From Clostridia bacterium (lineage in GTDB: Bacteria > Bacillota > Clostridia > UMGS1883): DNA of 8,013 nucleotides. This document shows positions 1 through 6,534 of this stretch, piece after piece (position 1 is the first letter of the stretch; each line of letters opens with the position of its first letter). The notes below the pieces were generated by a model that had not been told where the DNA came from, ran no database searches, and worked only from the letters and a program-made list of their open reading frames with translations. Location: contig JAFUJG010000153.1 in the NCBI GenBank assembly GCA_017468215.1, forward strand, positions 1-8,013. The letters run 5' to 3'. A program made the position numbers and the translations under genes.

Positions 1-219
1 GGCGAAGATTGCGAGAAGGTAATGATACTCCTCAGGGAGTATATTTGGCACATCGCCAACGTTTACAAGTTTCTTCATCCCTGAAAACGCTTTATTATAA
101 TGTTTAATTCTGTCAATAGCTTGATTAATGAATAGCTTGATTTGAGATTCTGTAAACACGTAGGAATTCGTATCTCTCGTGTACATTCTCGTCATTTGCA
201 TTAATTCACTAAAAGTCAT
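1..219 (-). CDS. Putative head-tail adaptor (head completion) protein, 3' end cut by the window
   Basis: Seen: an open minus-strand frame from an ATG at 219 runs 73 codons to the left edge without a stop, so the C-terminus is missing. An AAGGTG ribosome binding site sits 5 bases before the ATG. The protein starts MTFSELMQMTRMYTRD, then has a predicted helix containing FTESQIKLFINQAIDRI. Known: small head-tail connectors of tailed phages (P22 gp4-like and HK97 gp6-like) commonly begin with a short helix, then a 'T-x-x-x-I-x-x-F-I-N-x-A' helix, and are encoded just after the capsid gene. Inferred: it docks under the portal to close the filled head and start the tail joint. A hairpin behind the capsid gene (247-274) separates it from the capsid ORF, so it may be expressed at a lower level. 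Family assignment rests on position and helix pattern, not on a catalytic motif. Confidence 0.6.
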   Translation of the reverse strand, partial: MTFSELMQMTRMYTRDTNSYVFTESQIKLFINQAIDRIKHYNKAFSGMKKLVNVGDVPNILPEEYHYLLAIFA

Positions 220-246
220 TCCATCACCTTATATAAAAAGGTTACA

Positions 247-274
247 GAAAGGGGCAGTTATACCGCCCCGTTTC
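247..274 (-). terminator. GC-rich hairpin after the capsid gene, likely partial terminator or attenuator
   Basis: On the minus strand, GGGGCGGT pairs with ACTGCCCC around a three-base ATA loop, with one G-U pair. The stem is extended by GAAA pairing with TTTC past one bulged base. Downstream on the minus strand there are only broken T runs (TTTCTG, then TTTTT about 7 bases later), so termination is probably incomplete. It lies between the capsid stop and the adaptor start, where an attenuator would keep capsid mRNA abundant and reduce downstream transcription. It could also simply protect the 3' end of the capsid message. Confidence 0.5.
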
Positions 275-305
275 CGTTATTAATTAGAAGGAGGTAATCC
301 TAAGA

Positions 306-1244
306 TTAGGCTGAAACTCCTGTTGAGCCTACGATACCTCTCCAGTCTGATACACCGTATGAGAATCTCATGTAAGCTCTATACTTCGCTACGAATGTGT
401 CGAAGTCTTCTCCCCACTTAAACTCTGGCTTAACTCTCCAGAAGAAGTTAATCTGTGCGAGAGTAGGGTCGATGATAAACCAAGCTGTATCTGATCCACC
501 GTTAGCTTCGCCAAGGTAGTCATATACTACGAGGTCGAGTGCACCCTTTACAGAGTTCACGTTATTAAGGTCTGTACCTGCAAGCTGTGTTGAGTTAAGA
601 ATTTCTCTTGCTTCAAATTCGAGCGCAGGAGGTACTACAAGCTTCTTTGGTGAAGCTGCGATGATGTTACCTGCTTCGTCAACAGTTTCTCTCATCATAG
701 TCATTGCTTCCTTAAGAGTAGCAGTCGAGAGCGCACCAGTAACGAGGTTGCAACCTGTCTTTGTGCTGTTGAGAAGAGGGTGGTCTTCAGCAAGTAACGC
801 CTTGCCATCGTAAATAGTAGCAGTTGTTGCGTTGATGAAAGTCTTTGCAGCTTCCTTTTCAACGAATGCTCTACCACTTCTTGCGAGAGCTGCAGGGAAC
901 TTGTTGATCTGATTGTACTGTTCGTCGTCTACGAGTTCTCTACCGAGCATGAATCCCTTTGTATAAGCCTTATGCACGTAAGTTCTTTCGAGACCCGGAT
1001 CGATTGTGTCGTAAGGTACTTCAGCAATTTCTGAAATTCTTTCTTCCCAATCTCCGAATGCTCCGAGACCGTAGTCAGTTTCCTTTGCCTTCTTTGAAGT
1101 GAGGACATTGTAAACCTTTGAGAACTGTTCTGGTACTTCTGCGTATGTTTCAAAGAAGATTTTTCTTAAACCCGGTTCGAGTAATTTTCCGAACGGCTCG
1201 CTGATATGCGTATTATCTACTGTAGGCTGTACTGGTGTAGGCAC
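306..1244 (-). CDS. Major capsid protein (HK97-fold type, resembling the Mu gpT-like family)
   Basis: Seen: 312 residues beginning MPTPVQPTVDN from a GTG at 1244. A GAGGTGA ribosome binding site lies 6 bases upstream, and no ATG fits the frame near it. The stop is TAA. The segment DGKALLAEDHPL (about residues 146-157) and the C-terminal part with FFWRVKPEFKWGEDFDTF and YRAYMRFSYGVSDWRGI are typical of phage major head subunits. Known: Mu gpT-like capsid proteins are about 300 residues, carry a 'DG-x-x-L-x-x-x-HP' segment in the middle, and are preceded by a scaffold gene, as here. Inferred: this is the shell-forming subunit, the most abundant structural protein. Gene order portal-scaffold-capsid-adaptor supports this strongly. 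No cleavable N-terminal delta domain is evident, which fits the presence of a separate scaffold. The exact family name is less sure than the capsid role. Confidence 0.88.
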   Translation of the reverse strand: MPTPVQPTVDNTHISEPFGKLLEPGLRKIFFETYAEVPEQFSKVYNVLTSKKAKETDYGLGAFGDWEERISEIAEVPYDTIDPGLERTYVHKAYTKGFMLGRELVDDEQYNQINKFPAALARSGRAFVEKEAAKTFINATTATIYDGKALLAEDHPLLNSTKTGCNLVTGALSTATLKEAMTMMRETVDEAGNIIAASPKKLVVPPALEFEAREILNSTQLAGTDLNNVNSVKGALDLVVYDYLGEANGGSDTAWFIIDPTLAQINFFWRVKPEFKWGEDFDTFVAKYRAYMRFSYGVSDWRGIVGSTGVSA

Positions 1245-1250
1245 TACAAA

Positions 1251-1257
1251 TCACCTC
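1251..1257 (-). promoter_or_regulatory. Ribosome binding site fixing the GTG start of the capsid gene
   Basis: GAGGTGA on the minus strand ends 6 bases before the GTG at 1244-1242. The spacing is ideal, and the same 7-base motif recurs in this operon (for example at 5879-5873). It supports GTG as the true capsid start. Confidence 0.75.
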
Positions 1258-1270
1258 ATAAATTAGTTAA

Positions 1271-2056
1271 TTAATTTTTCCATTTTGCATATTCAGACTC
1301 ACTGATACCCATAGCCGCCGCAATTCTCTTTTCTGCAGATGTAAGGCTGACTGGTTTCTGTACCTGCGATGTCTGCTTATTATCAACAATAGTGGATACG
1401 ATTCCACGGTTTGCTTCTAACTCTGCCATAAGTTGAGCCTTTGCTGCTTCAATTGCTGCCGTTTGGTCAGTCTTATTCGCATCGTAACTCAACGCTTTGT
1501 AAACGAACTCTAAATCATCTGTTTTGAGTTCAGCGGCTTTGTTATACACAGCAATTTCATCCACATCACCATACTTTGCCTTAAGCGCACTCATCTTCAT
1601 GTCAGCTTCCATAGCTCTCTGATTGTAGAGTACCTGTTTAAGCATTTCGTTTTCTGTTGTAGGAGCAACTACGCGACCAACCGCATTAGGGTTAGCTTCT
1701 GCCTGCTTCATAGCTTCTACAATGTGTGGATTAGTACGGAGATAATTGTAAAGCTCAAGAGCATCCTTGGCTTCTTCTCTCTGTCTTGCAACTTCCTGTG
1801 TCTTTTTCGTGTAGTCAGACTGACGAAGATTTCCCTGTTGCATCTCCTTAATCTGTTCGGCAGTAAAAGTACCAACACCTTCGATGTTGTAAGTAACAGG
1901 TCCTTCAACAACTTCTGGTGGGGTTTCCACAGGTTCTGTAGTTACGTTCACATCTTGAACGTCGATGATAGTATCATCTGCGGATGTAGGTTCTGTTTCC
2001 TGTTGTCCGAATACTTCCGGGTCAAGAGCAGTTCCTTCATAATTTTCAAAATTCAT
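1271..2056 (-). CDS. Capsid scaffold protein
   Basis: Seen: 261 residues from an ATG at 2056 behind an AGGAGATG ribosome binding site, ending in TAA. Residues 1-53 are acidic and rich in T, E, D and P, so probably disordered. The segment LRQSDYTKKTQEVARQREEA (about 78-97) starts a long helical, coiled-coil-like middle. The C-terminus is a short charged module containing EKRIAAAMGISESEYAKWK. Known: phage scaffold proteins of this class carry an 'LRQADYTRKTQE' type segment, a coiled coil, and a short C-terminal helix pair that contacts the capsid subunit. They sit immediately before the capsid gene. Inferred: it directs procapsid assembly around the portal and leaves before DNA entry. No protease motif is visible in it. 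The capsid gene follows after 26 bases, so the two are almost certainly co-translated from one mRNA. Confidence 0.8.
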   Translation of the reverse strand: MNFENYEGTALDPEVFGQQETEPTSADDTIIDVQDVNVTTEPVETPPEVVEGPVTYNIEGVGTFTAEQIKEMQQGNLRQSDYTKKTQEVARQREEAKDALELYNYLRTNPHIVEAMKQAEANPNAVGRVVAPTTENEMLKQVLYNQRAMEADMKMSALKAKYGDVDEIAVYNKAAELKTDDLEFVYKALSYDANKTDQTAAIEAAKAQLMAELEANRGIVSTIVDNKQTSQVQKPVSLTSAEKRIAAAMGISESEYAKWKN

Positions 2057-2068
2057 ATTTTCATCTCC

Positions 2069-2094
2069 TTGCAGTCCCTAACGGGTTATTGCAA
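2069..2094 (-). other. Small hairpin between the portal and scaffold genes
   Basis: In the 40-base gap, TTGCA pairs with TGCAA, and inside it CCC pairs with GGG around a four-base loop, with unpaired bases between the two stems. It has no following T run, so it is not a normal terminator. It lies just before the scaffold ribosome binding site and could be a processing or stability element. Confidence 0.3.
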
Positions 2095-2096
2095 AC

Positions 2097-3425
2097 TTAA
2101 ATTTGTAACATATCTACAAGCTCTGGGTTTTGCTGAAGCAACATAGCTAAAGCTTCATCATCAAGCATTGAAATTTCCTGTAACAATTCAGGCTGAAGTT
2201 GTCCAGACTTGTCGATCTGGGTCTGTAATGCCTTTGCTTCATTCATTCCTTGCTGATAACCTTGATCACGTATTTCTTCTCTTGCAGCCTCATCATCATC
2301 ACGCTGAATTCTCTGTTGTACTTGTCCTAAACCTTGAGAGAGTTGTTGAACTGCCTGCATAAGCTGTTCAATCTGTCCCATAGCTTCGTTACTTACCATC
2401 TGCTGTTGTTCTTGAGCCTGTCTTTCCTGCTTAAGCTGGTTGAAGTAGTTAAGAACAGCCTGTTTATTAACATCCGGTAAATAATCAAGTACTGCTTCTC
2501 TTGGTACGCATGGAAGTCCATCTTCCGCCGGAGTCTGCATGAGTCTAACCATGTTGTCAAACATACTTGCACGAGAACTCTGCATAATGCTTGCCCCTCT
2601 GACCTTAATCTTATAGTCGTGTTGTAACTGTTCATTAGGGTTAATTTCAAGCATTTGATAGCTTGATTGCGGAGCTTGGAACATTCCCAGAAGTGCGTTC
2701 TGTTCAGCGTCATCCACCTTACGAGGAATAACTCTGTTAAACTTCCAAAACTGTTTAATTCTTTCGTACCATTCTGTACCCATAACGCCGAGGGCGTTTT
2801 CGTGAAGAGTAACTTTAAGTCTGACTCTGATTTGAGCTGCTTCTTGTAACGCAACAATTGCGGCTGCTGACTGGATACCAGTCGGAGTCTGTCCTCTTGT
2901 TACGTCATGCACACCAGAGATTACTTCAATATCTGCCTTAAGCGTATCAATCATCTGATGCACGTACATCGGCATTGAAGGAGGGCTGTCTCTACGAACT
3001 TCTGTATTAGGATTCTTACGAATAATAAGTCCCGGTCTGTTCGTTAATTCTCCCTTCGGAATACCGGCGTTCTTGTCGATAACCCACTGCATGTTTGCAG
3101 TATGTTTCGCATTGTCAATAATCTGATTGTATAAATCGTTAGCTTCCTGCTGAGGAGAGAGAAGCCACTTTACTTCTCCTTCTCCCCAGAACTGTCCCGG
3201 TACATCAATATCCTTGAATAAGAAGAATGGAAATCTACCAGTATGGTATGGGTTTTCCTTATCGTCAAGAATGACTCCTAAATCGGGGGCAGCAGTTATA
3301 ACCCTACCTTTTGCATACTTTCTCTTTTTCTTCTTGACAGGCTTTCCTTCCTTGTCGACATCCTCTACGTCAATAGTCGTATAATCTCGACACCAAACTT
3401 CAAGTCCAAGTACTGGATTGTCAAT
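2097..3425 (-). CDS. Portal protein, C-terminal part (same frame, downstream of an in-frame TGA)
   Basis: Seen: 442 codons directly follow the TGA at 3428-3426 and stay open in the same frame to a TAA at 2099-2097. The first 111 residues (IDNPVLGLEVWCRD through LSPQQEANDLYNQIIDNAKHTAN) lie before the first ATG at 3092, which has no ribosome binding site. Independent translation is therefore unlikely. Portal-type segments include QQEANDLYNQIIDNA, NRPGLIIRKN, and the run around DVTRGQTPTGIQSAAAI. The last 90 residues are Q-rich and helical. Known: large portal proteins of the P22-like group have a wing and stem with 'G-x-x-D/E-x-TRG-x-x-P' and end in a helical barrel. Inferred: this holds most of the stem and crown of the dodecameric channel for DNA entry. 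It is probably produced only by readthrough, unless the TGA is a sequencing error. Confidence 0.8.
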   Translation of the reverse strand: MDNPVLGLEVWCRDYTTIDVEDVDKEGKPVKKKKRKYAKGRVITAAPDLGVILDDKENPYHTGRFPFFLFKDIDVPGQFWGEGEVKWLLSPQQEANDLYNQIIDNAKHTANMQWVIDKNAGIPKGELTNRPGLIIRKNPNTEVRRDSPPSMPMYVHQMIDTLKADIEVISGVHDVTRGQTPTGIQSAAAIVALQEAAQIRVRLKVTLHENALGVMGTEWYERIKQFWKFNRVIPRKVDDAEQNALLGMFQAPQSSYQMLEINPNEQLQHDYKIKVRGASIMQSSRASMFDNMVRLMQTPAEDGLPCVPREAVLDYLPDVNKQAVLNYFNQLKQERQAQEQQQMVSNEAMGQIEQLMQAVQQLSQGLGQVQQRIQRDDDEAAREEIRDQGYQQGMNEAKALQTQIDKSGQLQPELLQEISMLDDEALAMLLQQNPELVDMLQI

Positions 3426-3428
3426 TCA
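3426..3428 (-). other. In-frame TGA inside the portal gene
   Basis: The codon run is GTA AAT GCA TGA ATT GAC AAT. The frame is open for 218 codons before it and 442 after it. A single base change from TGG (Trp) would create it. All tryptophans checked in TerL use TGG and no other in-frame TGA is seen, so wholesale UGA reassignment is not supported. Possible explanations are a nonsense mutation, programmed or suppressor-tRNA readthrough, or a sequence error. Confidence 0.9.
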
Positions 3429-4082
3429 TGCATTTACATCTCTATCACTTACAAGTTCAGAGTACATAACGTCACTACCTTGAAGCTTTTCAGCATGGTC
3501 TGGATATTTGTCCTTGAGTTTGTTAACATGAACGTAGTCTGCGTAGATGAGATATTCTGCGTTTTCTACGTTAGTAGCAAGTGGGTCTGGAAATATATTA
3601 AAAGGAGAGATTGGAATTGGGTTAACTTCACCATCAACATCTCCATCTTCCTTAAATTCGTAAGGAAGCATGAACACTGAAGTTCCGATGGCGAAAGTAT
3701 AGATTGAATTTGCAAGACATTTTTCCTGCATGTTCGTTCTGTTCCATTCCCAGTCGAGAATTGTATTTATGTCGTTTGCATAAGGAATACCTTCTGCAGT
3801 ACAAGGGATTGCTTCGAAAGCAGGATTAGCGTCAAAAAGAATAGGGCGCATGCTTTCAATAGTAGAGTAAATAAAATTACTTGAATGGTTTGTTTTATAA
3901 GAAGGGGTGGAGACGTTCTCGTAAAGAGTATTGTCCCACGCGTTTAGATAGGTAAGCCACCTTGCCGTATAAGGCTCTTTTGCAAGCATAGCTTCCTTGA
4001 ATTTCTGCATACACCAACCGGCTAACTTAAGCTCTTCTTGCTTAAGGTCGTCCTGTGTCTGCTTTTTAGACTTTCTCGGCAA
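3426..4082 (-). CDS. Portal protein, N-terminal part ending at an in-frame TGA
   Basis: Seen: 218 codons plus TGA from a TTG at 4082. An AGAGGTG ribosome binding site ends 6 bases upstream. The in-frame GTG at 4091 lies inside that binding site, so it is a poor start even though it lengthens the frame by three codons. The protein starts MPRKSKKQTQDDLKQEE and includes AGWCMQKFKEAMLAKEPYTARW, NHSSNFIYSTIESMRPILFD, and SPFNIFPDPLA. Known: these resemble the N-terminal wing of large phage portals, where a 'P-F-x-x-F-PDP-x-A' segment is common. The family is usually about 600-700 residues; the whole frame to 2097 encodes 661 positions counting the TGA, which matches an intact portal. Inferred: the gene is one portal split by a point stop. 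On its own this fragment would lack stem and crown and could not form a working channel. TerL ends 14 bases before the chosen start. Confidence 0.8.
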   Translation of the reverse strand: MPRKSKKQTQDDLKQEELKLAGWCMQKFKEAMLAKEPYTARWLTYLNAWDNTLYENVSTPSYKTNHSSNFIYSTIESMRPILFDANPAFEAIPCTAEGIPYANDINTILDWEWNRTNMQEKCLANSIYTFAIGTSVFMLPYEFKEDGDVDGEVNPIPISPFNIFPDPLATNVENAEYLIYADYVHVNKLKDKYPDHAEKLQGSDVMYSELVSDRDVNA

Positions 4083-4088
4083 AAGTTT

Positions 4089-4095
4089 CACCTCT
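4089..4095 (-). promoter_or_regulatory. Ribosome binding site that selects TTG as the portal start
   Basis: AGAGGTG on the minus strand starts one base after the TerL TAA (4099-4097) and ends 6 bases before TTG at 4082-4080. The upstream GTG candidate is the last three bases of this motif, so it cannot be read efficiently as a start from the same site. Confidence 0.65.
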
Positions 4096-4096
4096 A

Positions 4097-5809
4097 TTAT
4101 TCGCTGTATTCAGCGCTGTCTTCTCGTCTTTCAAAGAGTGGATCTAAAATATCCGGAATTTCCTTCTCGAAATTCCTGTCTTTCATATCATCTTTGCTGA
4201 TTTCCGGAACGTAATCCTCGCCACGACCTTCAAGGAATGCCTGCAATGCAATGCCGAGAGACATTACGCAGTCGTCGTGCTTTCCTTCTTGAGCATTTGT
4301 TTTGCCCTTGTCGTCGATGACGTAGGTATATAGTTCGTCTACTATTTCCATATCCTTAATACCGAGCCACTTTTCTCTGACGAATTCAGCGAGCTTGTCT
4401 ATCATGAGAGGCTTTGTTCTCGCATTAGTAGAGAAGCCGATTTTCTTCGTAGTAGTATCGCTTGTTTTGTCATAAGACTTGGTATAAAAGATGTTATAGT
4501 AATCTTTATTAAGCACAGCCTTAAGAGTAGTAAGACCGTGATTATTGTTTTCTACAGCCAGATATGCATCGTTGTATATTATAGCAAGTTTCACCATTTC
4601 ATCTCCGAATAAGTCGGGGTCTATATGGTTACGCCATTTTGCAACGACATTCAAATCTTCATCAAGTACTGTTCCAACAGAGTAGTCTCCTGTTGCAAGA
4701 CCTTCGGCAACGTCCGCACCAATAGAGTACGCTTTATCCTTCTCCGGCATTGCCCATATTTTGAGACTACCTTTATCAGTACTTATAAGCTTGAGTTGTC
4801 CTCTCTCTTCAACGATTTCGCAAGTGTACATCGGTTCGATGCACTGTTTTTCGTATTCTTTTACTGCTTTGAGATTAAATTTTGGACGACCGGATGCAAT
4901 GAATGCTTCCTGCGGAGTAGCAGGGTATTCCTGCTTGAAGAGGTCCACATCTCCACCACATTTATTCGCAATCGTTCTTTTACGCCAATTTAACTGCTCA
5001 TAAGTAAGGTTAAATTCTTCTCGAAGTAAGTATTCTTCGGTATGTACCATCTTTCCTTCTGCGTCCATAAGCATTTGCTCGACTTCTTTTATGAAATCTT
5101 CCTTCTCTTTTTCAGACACAAATGGAGTAGAGTACAGCGGATCGTCGAACCACGCAAAGAAGATAGGAGTAAAGTCATTTTCACCTGCACATGCAGCGTT
5201 CCACATATCGTAAAAATACCCGCCGATACCGTTCGCAGTAGACTCCATGCAGACGAATGTATTTGGTTCGTCCGGAACGCACTGCATAAGTGCCAGCATA
5301 GTATTTTCAGGATTAGGGAAGAACGCAATTTCAGAAACATGAACATTATGGTATGTTCCCGAACGTGCAGTATCAGAAGTTCCTGCTGTAGCAAGAGTGA
5401 TTTTACTTCTCAACCCGGGGTTTCTTAACTTTTCTTCATCGTCAGAAGTGGGATTCTCAAAAATCAGTTCCTTACCGTTGTTGTACTTCGTCATAGGCTT
5501 CAGTGCGGTAGGGAGCTCTTCGTAGAAAAGTTTACTCATATTGAATAGGTTTACAGTAGCCTTATCCTCATGAGCAATAATGAGAGAGTTTACGAGAGGT
5601 CTTGTAGCCGTATCATGAAAAATATAGCCTTCCGTAAACGTAGACATGCCAAGCTGTCTGGCCTTAAGAATTATATAACGATGAGGTTTACCGTTTTTGG
5701 TATCCTCTTCAATTATCTGATTAAAACGCTGTTGAGCAGAATTGACACGGAAGGATATAAGTCGAGATTTCTTGTCTCTTATCTTCAAGAAATTCTCCAT
5801 ATACCACAA
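4097..5809 (-). CDS. terL: Terminase large subunit (packaging ATPase and nuclease)
   Basis: Seen, numbering from the TTG at 5809 (570 residues): a Walker A-type loop LKARQLGMST at 48-57, Walker B VHVSE at 156-160 with Glu160 as likely catalytic base, and coupling motif ESTANG at 189-194. The linker EYPATPQEAF is at 294-303. A RNase H-like nuclease follows, with acidic residues Asp366 (GADVAEG), Glu420 (AVENNNHG) and Asp512-Asp513 (KHDDC). Known: this layout is the standard terminase motor that translocates DNA into the procapsid and cuts it. Start choice is uncertain. ATG at 5800 has only a weak AGG upstream, and the frame stays open to an ATT at 5866 behind a strong GAGGTGA, adding 19 residues (INSQDKKQQAFAWKVRNDR). 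The adjoining WYMENFLKI is conserved-looking, so truncation before it is unlikely. Portal follows directly. Confidence 0.95.
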   Translation of the reverse strand: MWYMENFLKIRDKKSRLISFRVNSAQQRFNQIIEEDTKNGKPHRYIILKARQLGMSTFTEGYIFHDTATRPLVNSLIIAHEDKATVNLFNMSKLFYEELPTALKPMTKYNNGKELIFENPTSDDEEKLRNPGLRSKITLATAGTSDTARSGTYHNVHVSEIAFFPNPENTMLALMQCVPDEPNTFVCMESTANGIGGYFYDMWNAACAGENDFTPIFFAWFDDPLYSTPFVSEKEKEDFIKEVEQMLMDAEGKMVHTEEYLLREEFNLTYEQLNWRKRTIANKCGGDVDLFKQEYPATPQEAFIASGRPKFNLKAVKEYEKQCIEPMYTCEIVEERGQLKLISTDKGSLKIWAMPEKDKAYSIGADVAEGLATGDYSVGTVLDEDLNVVAKWRNHIDPDLFGDEMVKLAIIYNDAYLAVENNNHGLTTLKAVLNKDYYNIFYTKSYDKTSDTTTKKIGFSTNARTKPLMIDKLAEFVREKWLGIKDMEIVDELYTYVIDDKGKTNAQEGKHDDCVMSLGIALQAFLEGRGEDYVPEISKDDMKDRNFEKEIPDILDPLFERREDSAEYSE

Positions 5810-5861
5810 CCTGTCGTTCCTAACTTTCCAAGCGAAAGCTTGTTGTTTTTTATCCTGCGAA

Positions 5862-6407
5862 TTAATAACTCTTCACCTCTGCAACTAAATCATCAATGTC
5901 GATGTCGATGATTTCTGCTTCGGACTCAACAAAATTATTAAGCTGACTTAACTGTTGCTCGATGGAAGTAACCGTCTTGTCAACCTGTATCTTCTGTTGA
6001 GGTTTGTGACCGGATCTATCGAGTATATCTTTCGCAGCAGAGAAGCGGACATTATCCATGTCACTTTCAAGCAGTGTGTCCATGGTATCCAGTGCCTTGT
6101 AACGCATAGCTTTAATCTTACTATCCATTAAGGCGAATTCTCTGTTCTGTATTTCAGTGATTACTGCCTGTACTGCAGGCTGTAACATCCAAGCTCTAAT
6201 TGTATTTTCTGAAACATTTACGACTTGTGCGATTTTCTTTTGGGAATACTGCCCTGTAAGCCATAACAATATCATTCTTGTTTTGGCGGGCGTAAGCTGT
6301 CTTAACAGTTCTGTAGGCAAACCAGAGAAAATATCATCGGGATTAGTCTGCGGCGTTTGTTCCGGCACTTGGTCGGCACTTTTCTGCGGCAAAAAGTCGT
6401 TACTCAT
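5862..6407 (-). CDS. terS: Terminase small subunit with helix-turn-helix
   Basis: Seen: 181 residues from ATG at 6407, stop TAA. A disordered Gln/Pro/Asp-rich start (about 1-30) is followed by LTPAKTRMILLWLTGQYSQKK, then a helix-turn-helix around 54-74 (SQKKIAQVVNVSENTIRAWM). A helical middle then leads into RFSAAKDILDRSGHKP (about 118-133), and the tail is acidic. Known: TerS proteins of the phBC6A51-like group share the N-terminal helix-turn-helix and an 'A-x-x-ILD-x-x-G-x-KP' segment before the C-terminal tail. Inferred: it forms a ring that binds the packaging site and regulates TerL, encoded next. A TTG at 6416 would add three residues but sits only 3 bases behind GGAGG. The ATG has GAGG 3 bases upstream and GGAGG 12 upstream. 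The gene begins 8 bases inside the preceding small ORF. Confidence 0.85.
   Translation of the reverse strand: MSNDFLPQKSADQVPEQTPQTNPDDIFSGLPTELLRQLTPAKTRMILLWLTGQYSQKKIAQVVNVSENTIRAWMLQPAVQAVITEIQNREFALMDSKIKAMRYKALDTMDTLLESDMDNVRFSAAKDILDRSGHKPQQKIQVDKTVTSIEQQLSQLNNFVESEAEIIDIDIDDLVAEVKSY
5864..5879 (-). promoter_or_regulatory. Ribosome binding site and candidate ATT start for TerL, inside the end of TerS
   Basis: GAGGTGA at 5879-5873 is followed after 6 bases by ATT at 5866-5864, in frame with TerL. The A-T-T overlaps the TerS stop TAA by one base, a layout typical of translational coupling. No ATG, GTG or TTG in any frame lies at a usable distance from this site. The frame is closed just upstream by a TGA. 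ATT is a rare but known bacterial start. Confidence 0.45.
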
Positions 6408-6534
6408 AATCCTCAATTTCCTCCAATAATTCTATCAGCAAAGCTTCTCTGATTTCGTACTCTTCGTACGAGATAATTTCGAACTCTAATTCAGACCTAT
6501 TTTGCTTTAGCTTTTGTCTTAACAGTTTTTCCAT
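6400..6534 (-). CDS. Small acidic helical protein, unknown function (44 residues)
   Basis: Seen: ATG at 6534 with GGTGA ending 5 bases upstream, then 44 codons to TAA at 6402-6400. It begins MEKLLRQKLKQNRSELEFEI and ends in a strongly acidic run with IELLEEIEDYE. It is predicted to be almost entirely helical, with basic residues at the start and acidic ones at the end. The start overlaps the last 38 bases of the metallopeptidase gene in another frame, and its stop overlaps the TerS start by 8 bases (ATGAGTAA). Inferred: this tight overlap on both sides, plus a fair ribosome binding site, argues for a real, translationally coupled gene filling what otherwise looks like a 90-base gap. It could be a packaging accessory or TerS partner, but the sequence shows no motif that says so. 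Confidence 0.6.
   Translation of the reverse strand: MEKLLRQKLKQNRSELEFEIISYEEYEIREALLIELLEEIEDYE

Noticed and set aside
929..1153. Minus-strand ORF of 74 residues inside the capsid gene
   Set aside because: Lies wholly within the capsid gene in another frame, has low-complexity composition and no ribosome binding site; a shadow ORF.
2097..4091. Alternative genetic code (UGA read as an amino acid throughout)
   Set aside because: Only one in-frame TGA is seen in over 6 kb of coding sequence and tryptophans are encoded by TGG; a point event or readthrough fits better.
5042..5428. Plus-strand ORF of 128 residues opposite TerL
   Set aside because: Cys- and Phe-rich antisense shadow of the confidently assigned TerL; same for the other plus-strand frames over 1724-6429.
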